Assembly (NCBI GenBank): GCA_036563245.1
Contig: DATCMU010000047.1
Coordinates: 139,044 to 203,043 of the forward strand
From: DATCMU01 sp036563245
Lineage (GTDB): Bacteria > Pseudomonadota > Alphaproteobacteria > Rhizobiales > Devosiaceae
Direction: 5' to 3'
DNA: 64,000 nucleotides
This document shows positions 32,074 to 42,001 of the stretch, in pieces; within the stretch, counting starts at the first letter, position 1, and each line of letters opens with the position of its first letter. The notes under the pieces are model-generated. The model worked only from the letters and a program-made list of their open reading frames with translations, ran no database searches and was not told the DNA's origin. The position numbers were made by a program, and so were the translations under genes.

Positions 32074-33582
32074 CTAGCCTTCGTAGTTCTCCTCGACCAG
32101 CCTGTTGAGGAGCGCCACGCCGAAACCCGGCGCCCAGCCCCGCGAGATTTCGGTTGCCGGCGCGCCGAAAGCGGTGCCCGCGATGTCGAGATGCGCCCAG
32201 GGCACGCCGTTGACGAAGTGCTGCAGGAACTGCGCCGCGGTGATCGAACCGCCCGCGCGCCCGCCAGTATTCTTGATGTCGGCGAATTTCGATTCGATCA
32301 ACTTCTCGTAGGCGGCGCCGAGCGGCATACGCCACACCTTCTCTCCCGAGTTCAGGCCTGCCTGGTAGAGCTTGCCCGCCAGCGCGTCATCGTTGGAGAA
32401 CATGCCGGCATAATCGTGGCCCAACCCGATGACGATGGCGCCGGTCAATGTCGCAAGGTTGACCATGAATTGCGGCTTGAAGCGATCCTGGGTGTACCAG
32501 AGGGCATCGGCCAGAACCAGGCGCCCCTCGGCATCAGTATTGATCACCTCGATTGTCACCCCGTTCATCGCGGTGACGATATCCCCTGGCCGGGTCGCAT
32601 TGGCATCTGGCATGTTTTCCACCAGCCCGATCACGCCGACAGCGTTCACCCTGGCCTTGCGCATGGCGAGCGCCTTCATGAGCCCGGTCACCGCCGCCGC
32701 GCCGCCCATGTCGCCCTTCATGTCTTCCATCGACGCGGCGGGCTTTATCGAAATGCCGCCCGTGTCGAAGCACACACCCTTGCCCACGAAAGCCACCGGC
32801 CGGTCGGACTTCTTGCCGCCGCGCCACTGCATGATCGCAAGACGGGCAGGACGGCCCGCGCCGGCCGCGACGCTGAGCAGCGAGCCCATGCCGAGCCTGC
32901 GCATTTCGGCGGGTTCGAGAATTTCGACTTCGACCCCGTAGTCGGAAAGGGATTCGGCGATTTTGGCGAACTCGACCGGTCCGAGCACATTGGCCGGTTC
33001 ATTGATCAGGTCACGGGCGAGAATCGTGCCCTCGGCCACGGCCAGCCGTTTGTCCAGCGCCTTGTCGACCGCTGCCTTGTCGGCGACGTGCAGGGTCACC
33101 GCAAGTTTTCCCGGTTCGCCGTTCTTGTCGTCCTTGCGCTCCAGCGTGCGGTACTTGTCGAACCGGTAGTGGCGAAGGCGCATGCCCGCCGCGAGTTCGG
33201 CAATGGCCTCCGGAGTTGCATCGGCGCCCTCGATCACCACGGCGGCCTTTTGCGCCCGCGTGGCGAGGATCTTGGCCATGAGGGAACCGCCACGATCGGC
33301 CCAGGCAGTCAGCCCGGCGGTCTCGCCGTCGGCGGACTTGCCCGCGCCCAGAACGAGCAGGCGATCCGCCTCGATGCCCTGGGGGGCGACGATATCGATG
33401 CCCTGCCCCGGCTTGCCCTTGAAGCCGGCCGCTCCGGTGACGCGTTCCCAGTCAAGGCCGGTGCGCTCGAAAATCGCTGCCGCCTCGCCGGCCAGATCGG
33501 CGCCGTCGCCGGAATAGATGACGAGCGTACCGGTCTTTTTGGCCGGCAGGCCGGCGGTCTTCACAGTGAGTTCGTGATGCAT
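32074..33582 (-). CDS. pepA: Leucyl (cytosol) aminopeptidase
   Basis: 502 residues, the usual M17 length. The C-terminal catalytic domain is clear: GKGVCFDTGGISIKPA with metal-binding residues, MKGDMGGAAAV, and the signature NTDAEGRLVLADAL with the acidic ligands and catalytic Arg. It removes N-terminal residues from peptides using two metal ions, and in some bacteria also binds DNA as an accessory factor. The ATG at 33582 is chosen for length; a longer frame upstream is spurious. It begins a probable pepA-holC-methyltransferase unit, divergent from lptF with about 260 bp between them. Confidence 0.95.
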   Translation of the reverse strand: MHHELTVKTAGLPAKKTGTLVIYSGDGADLAGEAAAIFERTGLDWERVTGAAGFKGKPGQGIDIVAPQGIEADRLLVLGAGKSADGETAGLTAWADRGGSLMAKILATRAQKAAVVIEGADATPEAIAELAAGMRLRHYRFDKYRTLERKDDKNGEPGKLAVTLHVADKAAVDKALDKRLAVAEGTILARDLINEPANVLGPVEFAKIAESLSDYGVEVEILEPAEMRRLGMGSLLSVAAGAGRPARLAIMQWRGGKKSDRPVAFVGKGVCFDTGGISIKPAASMEDMKGDMGGAAAVTGLMKALAMRKARVNAVGVIGLVENMPDANATRPGDIVTAMNGVTIEVINTDAEGRLVLADALWYTQDRFKPQFMVNLATLTGAIVIGLGHDYAGMFSNDDALAGKLYQAGLNSGEKVWRMPLGAAYEKLIESKFADIKNTGGRAGGSITAAQFLQHFVNGVPWAHLDIAGTAFGAPATEISRGWAPGFGVALLNRLVEENYEG

Positions 33583-33842
33583 GTGGGAATGTGCCCTGAA
33601 TTGTGGAGGCGGCCCCGACTGGCGCGGCCACCCCTTGTCTGGATCATGCCTGGAATTGCGTTGGAACCAACGCGCATGTGTTGCTGGGGGCAAGCAAAGC
33701 ACAGCTCTTGTTCGCGCGCAATCGGGGGCCTGGCGCGTTGCGTACCGTTTTCGCCACAGGCGGAAGCGAAGTGCCTTCAGGTCGCACTTGCTCCCCACCG
33801 GCGCGTTGACGCAACCGCGCGCCCGGTGCACTGCTTTGAACC

Positions 33843-34934
33843 ATGACTCGGCTGACCAGATATCTTTTGCGCCTCTTTTCCGTGCAGGCCATGGTGATCC
33901 TTGCGCTGACCGCGGCTCTGGTGTGGCTGGTGCAGCTTCTCACCCTGTTCGACCTGGTCACGGCGAAGGGCCAGAACCTGTTCACGCTGGCCGGGCAGGC
34001 GGCGCTGGCCACCACACCCCTGGCGCGCGGCATCGTATCGGTGTGCATGGGGATCGGGCTCGCACGCGCGCTGACGGCGCTCCAGGAAACGCGCGAATTG
34101 CACACCATTCACGCCGCGCGGCGCACGCCGGCGGAGGTCGCGGCGATCCTCTGGTTCGCGGCCGGCGGCGCGGTCCTGGCGCTGGGCATGGCGAATTTCG
34201 TCGAACCCTGGGCGCAACGCACCCTTTCGGTCTGGTCGGGAAACATCGCAGCAGATCTTGTGGGGCGCGCCCTGATGCCGGGCCGGTTCACGCAGGCCGT
34301 CCCCGGGGTCGTCATGGAGATCGGCGGCCGCAATCCGGACGGCACGATCTCCGATTTCTTCGCCGACGACCGGCGCGATCCGGCCGTCCGACGCACCTAT
34401 GTCGCCAAGACGGCGGTCATCGTTTCCGACGACAAGGGCTTCGGCCTCAGTCTCAGCGACGGAAGCGTGCAGAACGTCACAAAGGCGGGCGGGTTTTCCG
34501 AGATCGCCTTCAACCGTTACGAGATCGGCCTCGATCGCCTCACCGAACCGCTGGAGGTGCGCGATCCGTTGCTGCAGGCGGACAGCCTGTCGCTGGTCGA
34601 AATGCTCGCCGGCGCAAAGGGAGACACCGACGCAATCTGGCAGCATCTCAACACGCGCCTGGCCGAGGGGTTGAGGGTGGTGGCGCTGGTGCTGATGGCG
34701 GCGGTGCTGGCCGCGTTCCCGCACGGGCGGCGCTCCCGCCGGTTCGTTCCGCTGGAACTGGTGGTGCTGGTTATTGCCTTCGTCGAGCGCGTGCTGGACG
34801 GGATGGTCAGCCGCGCCGGCCCCAGCGGCCCATTCGCCACCCCCGTTTCGCTGCTCTGCCTTGGCGCGCTCGTTCTGGCCGCCCGACTGACCCTGCCCTA
34901 TCTGCGCGCCCGGCGCGCAGGAGCGCCGGCATGA
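33843..34934 (+). CDS. lptF: LPS export ABC transporter permease LptF
   Basis: A 363-residue inner-membrane permease of the YjgP/YjgQ family. The N-terminal pair of membrane helices starts RYLLRLFSVQAMVILALTAA, a central beta-jellyroll-like periplasmic domain follows, and more helices lie at the C-terminus. It forms the LptB2FG extractor that lifts lipopolysaccharide from the inner membrane. Its stop overlaps the start of lptG by 4 bp (ATGA), and lptD follows, so the three envelope genes are translated in series. Confidence 0.92.
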   Translation: MTRLTRYLLRLFSVQAMVILALTAALVWLVQLLTLFDLVTAKGQNLFTLAGQAALATTPLARGIVSVCMGIGLARALTALQETRELHTIHAARRTPAEVAAILWFAAGGAVLALGMANFVEPWAQRTLSVWSGNIAADLVGRALMPGRFTQAVPGVVMEIGGRNPDGTISDFFADDRRDPAVRRTYVAKTAVIVSDDKGFGLSLSDGSVQNVTKAGGFSEIAFNRYEIGLDRLTEPLEVRDPLLQADSLSLVEMLAGAKGDTDAIWQHLNTRLAEGLRVVALVLMAAVLAAFPHGRRSRRFVPLELVVLVIAFVERVLDGMVSRAGPSGPFATPVSLLCLGALVLAARLTLPYLRARRAGAPA

Positions 34935-35995
34935 GGATGGGGCTGTTCATCACGCGGCGGCTGGCATCGCGCATCCTGCTGGTCGTGACGGTATTCTTTG
35001 GCCTCATCTTTCTGAGCGAGATGCTGAACACAGGCCGATTCGTGCGTCTCAGCGAGAACGTGAACACCATGACCGCTTTCCTCGTACCGATCTACGCGGC
35101 GGCGCACTGGAGCATCAAGGGATTGCCGGTCACCGTGCTGATCGGCGGTATCGCGGCGCTGCTGGACCTGCAGTCGCATCGCGAACTGCTGGTGATCAAG
35201 GCCAGCGGGGTATCGGTGTGGCGGCTGCTCATCCTGCCCATTACGGCCCTGGTGGCCGCGGGCTTTCTTGTCACGCTGCTGCTCGATGGACCGGTCACGG
35301 CGGCGAACCGGGTCTACAATCCCACTCCGAACATGAGTTCGGCGGGGTCGCTCGCCGGCGGCGAGGTCTGGCTCGACCAGCAGAGCGAGGGCATAAGATA
35401 TGTCATGCACGGGCAGCGCGATGGAGACGCCGCACGGCTGAGGCAGGTGACCATCTACCTGTTCGCGGCGGAAAACGATGTCCAGATCGAGGCGAAGCGC
35501 GCCACACTCCGGAACGGCCACTGGATCATTGAAAACGCCAGGCGACTGACCGGAACCGGGCCGGGCGAGACTTACCCGCGCATGATACTGGCCACGGACA
35601 GTTCACCGGCCGAGATCGTGCTCAAACTGGGACCGATGGAGGACTTCACGCTCTCCGAGCTGACCCGCGCGCTTGGCCAGGGCATCGCCGACCCCAGGAC
35701 ACGGGCCGGCGCACAGACGCGTTTTGCACGCCTGATGTCCATGCCATTCCTGCTTGTTGGTTCTTTGTTAATTGCATTCGCATTTACAGCCGGTTATCGA
35801 AGAACCGGAACGTATGGTGCCATGATCCTTTATGGTATCATTCTGGGCTTCGTGGTGTTCGTGATCACCGAGATGGCCGAACGGGCTGGTTCGGCCGGAG
35901 TTCTCGATCCGGCATTCGCGGCATGGGGACCTGTGGTGGTATCCATCGTCATTGGCGTGACGGTACTGCTGCGCAAGGAAGACGGGCGAGCGTGA
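34931..35995 (+). CDS. lptG: LPS export ABC transporter permease LptG
   Basis: 354 residues of the YjgP/YjgQ family, partner of LptF. The start GLFITRRLASRILLVVTVFF contains the first helix; the region after it has LLDLQSHRELLVIKASGVSV, the coupling-helix area that contacts the LptB ATPase. The C-terminal helices follow a jellyroll domain. The ATG at 34931 sits in an ATGA overlap with lptF, and its stop overlaps the lptD start by one base (TGATG). A longer frame upstream merely reads lptF in another phase. Confidence 0.93.
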   Translation: MRMGLFITRRLASRILLVVTVFFGLIFLSEMLNTGRFVRLSENVNTMTAFLVPIYAAAHWSIKGLPVTVLIGGIAALLDLQSHRELLVIKASGVSVWRLLILPITALVAAGFLVTLLLDGPVTAANRVYNPTPNMSSAGSLAGGEVWLDQQSEGIRYVMHGQRDGDAARLRQVTIYLFAAENDVQIEAKRATLRNGHWIIENARRLTGTGPGETYPRMILATDSSPAEIVLKLGPMEDFTLSELTRALGQGIADPRTRAGAQTRFARLMSMPFLLVGSLLIAFAFTAGYRRTGTYGAMILYGIILGFVVFVITEMAERAGSAGVLDPAFAAWGPVVVSIVIGVTVLLRKEDGRA

Positions 35996-38274
35996 TGCGT
36001 CGACGCCGCGACGGGAAAAGTGCTGCAATATCCCGCCAGGTGCTGCTTGGCGCCGCGCTTGCGTTGGCAATCGGGGTTTCGCCGGCCATGGCGACGCTTC
36101 TGCCGGCGGGTTTTTTCGACCGCGTGCCAGTGGCCCAGGGCCAGCAGATGGCCATCACCGCCGACCGGATGGACTACAACCAGTCCACGGGCGCAGTGAT
36201 TGCAGAAGGCGGCGTCACCCTCTCCTACCAGGGCTACAAGGCCACTGCCGACCGGGTCACCTACGACCAGAAGACGGGCGATGTGACGCTGATCGGGCAC
36301 GTCGCGGTGCGCGATCCGGACGGCGTTGAATACACGACCGACCGTGCGGACGTGACCGGTGGCTACAAGACCGCATTCCTGCACTCCCTGGCCGTGATGA
36401 CGCCCGATGGCGCGCTGGTCACCGCCGATAGCGCCGATTATGCCAAGGCGTTGAAGACGACCCTCGAAAACGCGAGCTATGCGCCGTGCGGCCATTGCGT
36501 GGACGACAAGGGACGAACGATCGGCTGGCGCCTGCGCGCCGTGCGCATGGTGCTGAACCAGGTCACCCACATCGTCTATATCGAACAGCCGCGCCTGGAA
36601 GTGCTGGGCGTGCCGATTGCCTGGCTACCCTTCATGTGGGCACCCGATCCCACCCAGCCGGGCCACAAGCCCATCGGGCGGATCGAGGCGGGTTACGACC
36701 TGCAATATGGGGTGAAGTTCGGCGTTCCCCTCTACATTCCCACCGGCGCAACGAGCGAACTGTTCTTCACCCCGACCCTGTTCTCGCGCCAGGGGCTGAT
36801 GTTGGGTCTTGACTGGCACCAGAAGGCCGGGGGGCTCGACTATTCGGTTTCCGCCTCGGGCATCTATCAGCTCGATCCATCCGCCTATGCCGGCGAACCG
36901 GGTAACCGGCGCTGGCGCGGCGCCTTGCAGACGTCCGGACATTTCGAACCTGTCGACCAATGGACGGTGGGCTGGTCCTATACCGCGTTCAGCGATCCCG
37001 CCTATCTCAAGGACTACGACAAGGAATCCGGCGACTACGTGACCAACGAGGTCTATGCCGAGCACCTGGGACGCAATACCTACGCCAATATCCGGGCGCA
37101 GGATTTCCGGCTTATCGGCAACGTGACCTCGGCCGCCCAGGACAAGCAGGCAAGGACCCTGCCCAATGCGCGCGGCGCTGCGGTGATCGATCTTGGCGAC
37201 AATGCCGGACGCATCGCGCTGGAGGGCAGCGTTCTGGGAGTCAGCCGCGCCGCCGACGACGCGGAGACGGTCAACGGCATCGACTATGTGCATGGCTTCG
37301 AGGGCGGCAAGAGCCACGCCATGGGCCAGGCGGGCTGGACGCGGCAGTTCGAAACCGGCGCGGGCGTGCTGTTCACCCCATATCTTGGGGTGCGCTTCGA
37401 TGCCGCCAGCTATGACGGAGCGAGTTCGCTTGCCTCGGCGCCGCCCGATTCGACCCTGTTCGCCGCAACACCCATCGCTGCGCTCGACATGCGTTACCCG
37501 CTAATGGCGAGAATGCCCGGTGCGGTGCATATCATCGAGCCGATCGCGCAACTGGTCTATCGCGGCAATACCGGCACCGAAACCGGCATTACCAATGATG
37601 ACGCCCAGAGCTTCGTGTTCGAGGACACGAACCTGTTCTCCTACAACCGGTTTTCCGGGGCCGACCGGCAGGAGACCGGGCTTCGGGCCAATGTGGGCGC
37701 GCATTACCAGGCCAATTTCGCCGATGGCAGCTGGTACGATATCGTGTTCGGGCAATCGTTCAGCATTGCCGGCGCCAACGCCTTCGCCACCTCGGATGCC
37801 GCGCAGACCGGCACATCGAGCGGCCTGTCCACAAACGCTTCCTATTTTGTGGCGGGGGCCAAGGCGTCCTTCGCGCAGGGGCTGACCCTTGGCGGCAAGG
37901 TCCAGGTCGACCCCGCAGGCCCTCGCGTCACCCGCGGCGTCGCCACGGGCGAATACGATCGTGACGGGTTCTCCGTTGGCGTCGATTACGCCTTCGACGC
38001 CGCCGATGCCGCGCTTGGCGTGCTGGCCGACCGGCACGAGGTGGGCACCCGGTTCGGCCTGCCGCTCGACGACTACTGGAAGGCGACCGCCGGGTTCGAC
38101 TGGGATATTTCGGCGCAGTCCTGGCTTGAAGCCTCGGCGGGCCTCCAATATGACGATGGCTATGTGGCCATGGGCCTGACCTATACGGCCACCGGCCCCA
38201 CCAATACCTCGCCCAACGACCACCGCATCATGGCGACCTTCATGCTCAAGGGCCCCGACGGCCAGCCCCTGTGA
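35995..38274 (+). CDS. lptD: LPS-assembly protein LptD
   Basis: 759 residues with an N-terminal signal peptide (ending near SPAMA), an OstA-like jellyroll domain (ITADRMDYNQSTGAVIAEGG and ADRVTYDQKTGDVTLIG repeats) and a long beta-barrel C-terminal domain. It is the outer-membrane channel that inserts lipopolysaccharide on the cell surface. The start at 35995 overlaps the lptG stop (TGATG). Cys residues in the SYAPCGHCVDD segment may form a disulfide, although the pattern is not that of E. coli LptD. It is followed by a SurA-like chaperone gene, which helps fold such barrels. Confidence 0.93.
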   Translation: MRRRRDGKSAAISRQVLLGAALALAIGVSPAMATLLPAGFFDRVPVAQGQQMAITADRMDYNQSTGAVIAEGGVTLSYQGYKATADRVTYDQKTGDVTLIGHVAVRDPDGVEYTTDRADVTGGYKTAFLHSLAVMTPDGALVTADSADYAKALKTTLENASYAPCGHCVDDKGRTIGWRLRAVRMVLNQVTHIVYIEQPRLEVLGVPIAWLPFMWAPDPTQPGHKPIGRIEAGYDLQYGVKFGVPLYIPTGATSELFFTPTLFSRQGLMLGLDWHQKAGGLDYSVSASGIYQLDPSAYAGEPGNRRWRGALQTSGHFEPVDQWTVGWSYTAFSDPAYLKDYDKESGDYVTNEVYAEHLGRNTYANIRAQDFRLIGNVTSAAQDKQARTLPNARGAAVIDLGDNAGRIALEGSVLGVSRAADDAETVNGIDYVHGFEGGKSHAMGQAGWTRQFETGAGVLFTPYLGVRFDAASYDGASSLASAPPDSTLFAATPIAALDMRYPLMARMPGAVHIIEPIAQLVYRGNTGTETGITNDDAQSFVFEDTNLFSYNRFSGADRQETGLRANVGAHYQANFADGSWYDIVFGQSFSIAGANAFATSDAAQTGTSSGLSTNASYFVAGAKASFAQGLTLGGKVQVDPAGPRVTRGVATGEYDRDGFSVGVDYAFDAADAALGVLADRHEVGTRFGLPLDDYWKATAGFDWDISAQSWLEASAGLQYDDGYVAMGLTYTATGPTNTSPNDHRIMATFMLKGPDGQPL

Positions 38275-38418
38275 GATCCTGAGGCGCGCGGGCGGAATGC
38301 CAACGGGGTGGAAACCGGGGGCGACTTTCTGGCATTACTGCTCAAATGCGGATTTTAGCCGCAATTGTGCGAGACCAAGGCGCCGAATGAATCGGGCCAG
38401 ATCAACAGGACGGTAATC

Positions 38419-39330
38419 ATGCTGCGTTGGGTTCAAGCAATCACCCTTGGCGTTCTTCTGGGCGCGGGGCTGGCCGCCCCGGCATTCGCCGTGGCCGTGA
38501 AGGTGACCGTCAACGGCTCGCCGATCACCGACGCGGAGATTGCGGCTCGCGCCAAGCTGATCGCCCTTGAGCGGCGCGGCAATTCCAACAGCGAGCGGAC
38601 CAAGCTGGCGACCGATGAACTGATCAACGAGTCGCTCGAAATGGGCGAGGCGAAGCGCCTCGGCATCGAGGTGACCGACCAGCAGGTCAACGCCGCCTAT
38701 CTCAACGTTGCGCGCAATCTCAAGGTGAGCGCGGACAAGCTGACCCTGATCCTGACCCAGAACGGCGTCAATCCCAGCACGCTCAAGGCCCGGCTCAGGG
38801 CCGGCATCGCCTGGGGCGGGGTCACCCAGAAGGCGGTGGCGCCACAGGTGCAGATTTCCGACCTCAAGCTGGACGAGGAAGCCCAGAAACAGCTCGATGC
38901 GAGCAACAGCTTCGACTACATGCTCAAGGAAGTGCTGTTCATCATTCCCAAGGGATCGAAGGTCTCCGCGGCGACGCGCACGGCGCAGGCCAATCAGTAC
39001 CGCAAGAACTTCTCGGGTTGCGATTCCGCGGTCGATCTTTCGCTTTCCTATACCGACGCGGCAGTGCGCGACGTTGGGCGTCGGCACGCCACGCAACTGC
39101 CCGACGCGGTGGCGACGGAACTGGCCTCGCTGCCGGTGGGCGGCATCACCAAGCCGCGCGTTGTGGCGGACGGCGTCTCGATGCTGGCGATCTGCTCCAA
39201 GGCGCAGGCCCGCGATGCCACGTTCCTCAAGCAGAAACTGCGCAACCAGACTGGCCAGGAGCAGTTCAAGTCCGACATCGACACCTATCTGCAAAAGCTC
39301 AAGGACCAGGCAAGCATTGTCTATCAATAG
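38419..39330 (+). CDS. SurA-like periplasmic chaperone (peptidyl-prolyl isomerase related)
   Basis: A 303-residue protein with a signal peptide (LRWVQAITLGVLLGAGLAAP, cleaved near AFA) followed by a SurA N-terminal domain (KVTVNGSPITDAEIAARAKL, then LINESLEMGEAKRLGIEVTD). One parvulin-like region may lie at about 170-270, but it lacks the clearest catalytic hallmarks, so isomerase activity is doubtful. It probably escorts outer-membrane barrels such as LptD, encoded 144 nt upstream. The ATG at 38419 is chosen because it starts the signal peptide. Next in the cluster is pdxA, the order found in many alpha- and gammaproteobacteria. Confidence 0.85.
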   Translation: MLRWVQAITLGVLLGAGLAAPAFAVAVKVTVNGSPITDAEIAARAKLIALERRGNSNSERTKLATDELINESLEMGEAKRLGIEVTDQQVNAAYLNVARNLKVSADKLTLILTQNGVNPSTLKARLRAGIAWGGVTQKAVAPQVQISDLKLDEEAQKQLDASNSFDYMLKEVLFIIPKGSKVSAATRTAQANQYRKNFSGCDSAVDLSLSYTDAAVRDVGRRHATQLPDAVATELASLPVGGITKPRVVADGVSMLAICSKAQARDATFLKQKLRNQTGQEQFKSDIDTYLQKLKDQASIVYQ

Positions 39331-39375
39331 GCGCCCGGCCAGGGTCGACGGCCCTCTTCCATCGGGAGCCCGGGA

Positions 39376-40389
39376 TTGAGCCCGGCCCGCCTCGCCCCGC
39401 TCGCGGTGAGCATGGGGGAGCCGGCAGGCATAGGACCGGACCTGATTCTTGGGATCCACGCGGCTCGGGCCGACGCGCCCGTCCCCCCGTTTGCGGTTTA
39501 TGGCAATGCCCAATTCCTAGGTGCACGCGCCCGTCGTCTCGGCCTTCATGTGGACTGTGCGCCGGTCAATATCGAGGATGCGGCGGCAACTTTCAGCCGG
39601 GCCTTGCCTGTCATCGAGATCGGCGGCGACGCCGACGACCTGCCCGGCGAGCCAAAGGACGCCACCGCCAACCTTGTCACCGGCGCGATTTCCAGGGCCG
39701 TCGGCGACACGCTGATTGGCGCCGCGCGCGCCCTGGTTACCGCCCCGATCCACAAGGGTGCGCTCTATAAATCCGGTTTCGATTTTCCCGGGCACACGGA
39801 ATACCTGGCCCACCTCTGCGCGGGCGGCGGCAAGCCGCCCATGCCGGTCATGATGCTGGCCCATGACGGCTACCGCACGGTGCCCGCGACCATTCATGTG
39901 CCGCTGGCGGACGTGCCCTCCCTGGTCAATACCGAACTGGTGGTGCGCACCGCACGCATCGTGCACCGTGACCTGGTGCGGCGCTTCGGGATCACCAATC
40001 CGGTTCTCGCCATTACCGGGCTCAATCCCCATGCGGGGGAAGGCGGCGCAATCGGCCGCGAGGACATCGAGGAGATCGCGCCGGCGATTGCGTTGTTGCA
40101 GCGCGAGGGCATCGATGCCCATGGCCCCCTGCCCGCCGATACGGTGTTTCACCCGCCGCACTGGCGGCGCTACGATGCGGTGATCGCCATGTATCACGAT
40201 CAGGCGCTGATCCCGATCAAGACGCTGGCCTTCGACGAGGGCGTCAATGTCACCCTGGGGTTGCCCATCGTGCGTACGTCGCCCGATCACGGCACCGCAT
40301 TCGATCTGGCCGGCACCGGCAAGGCCTCCGCCAAGAGCATGTTGGCCGCGATCAGGCTTGCGGACCAGTTGAGCCGTCCACGGGCATGA
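39376..40389 (+). CDS. pdxA: 4-hydroxythreonine-4-phosphate dehydrogenase
   Basis: 337 residues matching PdxA, which oxidises 4-phosphohydroxy-L-threonine in pyridoxal phosphate synthesis. Key stretches are [54 protein letters not shown] and [13 protein letters not shown]. It starts with TTG at 39376 behind a GGGAG site; the first internal ATG would cut into the conserved N-terminal motif, so TTG is the best start. It ends in an ATGA overlap with ksgA. Confidence 0.93.
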   Translation: MSPARLAPLAVSMGEPAGIGPDLILGIHAARADAPVPPFAVYGNAQFLGARARRLGLHVDCAPVNIEDAAATFSRALPVIEIGGDADDLPGEPKDATANLVTGAISRAVGDTLIGAARALVTAPIHKGALYKSGFDFPGHTEYLAHLCAGGGKPPMPVMMLAHDGYRTVPATIHVPLADVPSLVNTELVVRTARIVHRDLVRRFGITNPVLAITGLNPHAGEGGAIGREDIEEIAPAIALLQREGIDAHGPLPADTVFHPPHWRRYDAVIAMYHDQALIPIKTLAFDEGVNVTLGLPIVRTSPDHGTAFDLAGTGKASAKSMLAAIRLADQLSRPRA

Positions 40390-41261
40390 GCGCATTGGAC
40401 GAACTTCCCCCACTGCGCGAGGTCATTGCCGCGCACGGCCTGAGCGCCCGCAAGGAACTGGGGCAGAACTTCCTGCTGGACCTCAACCTGACGCGGCGGA
40501 TCGCGCGCGCCTCGGGTCCGCTCGAAGGGGTAACCGTGATCGAGGTCGGCCCCGGACCGGGCGGCCTCACCCGTGCACTGCTCATCGAAGGCGCGCGCAA
40601 GGTCATCGCCATCGAGCGCGACCGGCGCGCCCTGCCCGCCCTTGAAGAGATCGCGGCGGCCTGTCCCGGGCGGCTGGACATCATCGAGGGCGATGCGCTC
40701 GAAATCGACTACGAAGCGCTGGCGGACGGGCCGACACGCATCGTCGCCAACCTGCCCTACAATATCGCAACGCCGCTTCTGACCGGCTGGCTGGGGCTGG
40801 AGCCGTGGCCGCCGTTCTTCGAGAGCCTGACGCTGATGTTCCAGCGCGAGGTGGCGGAGCGGATCTGCGCCAGGCCCGGAGACAAGCCTTACGGGCGTCT
40901 CGCCGTGCTTGCCGGGTGGCGTACCGATGCCCGCATTGCGTTCAATCTCGCCCGCTCGGCCTTTACCCCTCCGCCGAAGGTCACCTCTTCGGTCGTGCAT
41001 CTCAAACCCAGGCCGGTCGAAGCCGGGCTGCCCGTAAGGGTGCTGGAAGCGGTCACCCAGGCCGCCTTCGGCCAGCGCCGCAAGATGGTTCGCCAAAGCC
41101 TGAAAAGCCTCGGAGTGCCGGTCGAGGCGCTGCTTGATGCGGCCGGTCTTGCCGGCACCGAACGTGCCGAGGAATTGCCGGTGAGCGCGTTCCTGGCGAT
41201 GGCGCGGACGGTCGTCGCCATGCGAAATGCGGCTTCACACGCCGATTCTGCCACTCATTAG
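40386..41261 (+). CDS. rsmA: 16S rRNA (adenine1518/1519-N6)-dimethyltransferase
   Basis: A 291-residue KsgA/RsmA enzyme that dimethylates two adenosines near the 3' end of 16S rRNA in small-subunit maturation. It has the substrate-site stretch [13 protein letters not shown] motif [13 protein letters not shown], and the catalytic motif NLPYNI. The C-terminal part contains [12 protein letters not shown] and GQRRKMVRQ. It is translationally coupled to pdxA by ATGA. Its stop overlaps the stop of the convergent gmk gene by 4 bp, so the two transcripts run into each other. Confidence 0.95.
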   Translation: MSALDELPPLREVIAAHGLSARKELGQNFLLDLNLTRRIARASGPLEGVTVIEVGPGPGGLTRALLIEGARKVIAIERDRRALPALEEIAAACPGRLDIIEGDALEIDYEALADGPTRIVANLPYNIATPLLTGWLGLEPWPPFFESLTLMFQREVAERICARPGDKPYGRLAVLAGWRTDARIAFNLARSAFTPPPKVTSSVVHLKPRPVEAGLPVRVLEAVTQAAFGQRRKMVRQSLKSLGVPVEALLDAAGLAGTERAEELPVSAFLAMARTVVAMRNAASHADSATH

Positions 41262-41947
41262 ATTGAATCAATCTCGTCCTGCAAGCCTTTGACAAAGCTT
41301 GCGAAATCGAAGGTTGAATCGCGCCGGGCGCGCAGTTGCGCGACGAAGGCGGCAAGCCCGCCGGGATTGGTGCGCGCTTGCCGGGCGTCCTTGAGGATCT
41401 CGGCGACGCGGTCGCAGCTTTCCTGCAGGTCGGCATTGATCAGCACCGTGTCATACTCATGCCAATGCGCCATCTCCTTGCGGGCATTGCGCAGACGCCG
41501 GTCGATCACCTCGTCGCTGTCCTGGGCGCGGTGCAGCAGGCGCGATCGCAATTCGGCAATCGAGGGGGGCAGGATGAAGATGGTCACCATGTCGTCCCGG
41601 CACCGCTCGTAGAGCTGCAGCGTTCCCTGGTAATCGATATCGAAGATGATGTCCCTGCCGGCGGCGAGTTGGTCCTCGACCTCGCCGCGGGGCGTTCCGT
41701 AGAAATTGTCGTGCACCTCGGCGGATTCGAGCAGTTCCCCCGCGTCGCGCATGCGCTGGAATTCCGCCACATCGATGAAATGGTAGTGAACGTGGTTCAT
41801 CTCGTCGGTACGGCGCTTACGGGTCGTCACCGACACGGACAGCGAGGTATTGGCGTCCTGATTGAGGATCGTCCTGGTGATCGAGGTCTTGCCGGCTCCC
41901 GAGGGCGAGGCGATGACCAGCATGATGCCCCGGCGCGAGGTTTGCAT
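41258..41947 (-). CDS. gmk: Guanylate kinase
   Basis: 229 residues, phosphorylating GMP to GDP. It has the P-loop SPSGAGKTS, the GMP-binding [20 protein letters not shown] (with its typical Arg and Tyr residues) and the lid region IFILPPS. Last gene of the fabD-to-gmk series on the minus strand. yicC lies 54 nt upstream, a pairing seen in many bacteria. The start at 41947 gives a slightly long N-terminus ([11 protein letters not shown]); the second ATG, eight codons in, is an alternative. Confidence 0.95.
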   Translation of the reverse strand: MQTSRRGIMLVIASPSGAGKTSITRTILNQDANTSLSVSVTTRKRRTDEMNHVHYHFIDVAEFQRMRDAGELLESAEVHDNFYGTPRGEVEDQLAAGRDIIFDIDYQGTLQLYERCRDDMVTIFILPPSIAELRSRLLHRAQDSDEVIDRRLRNARKEMAHWHEYDTVLINADLQESCDRVAEILKDARQARTNPGGLAAFVAQLRARRDSTFDFASFVKGLQDEIDSI

Positions 41948-42001
41948 TGCGGCAATGTCTCCGGTTCGGCGGCGCTTGCGGACCTGACGGCCCGGCCGCC
42001 C

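Noticed and set aside
33581..34930. Long N-terminal extension of LptG reading through lptF
   Set aside because: It is lptF read in another phase; the ATGA overlap at 34931 gives a family-length LptG.
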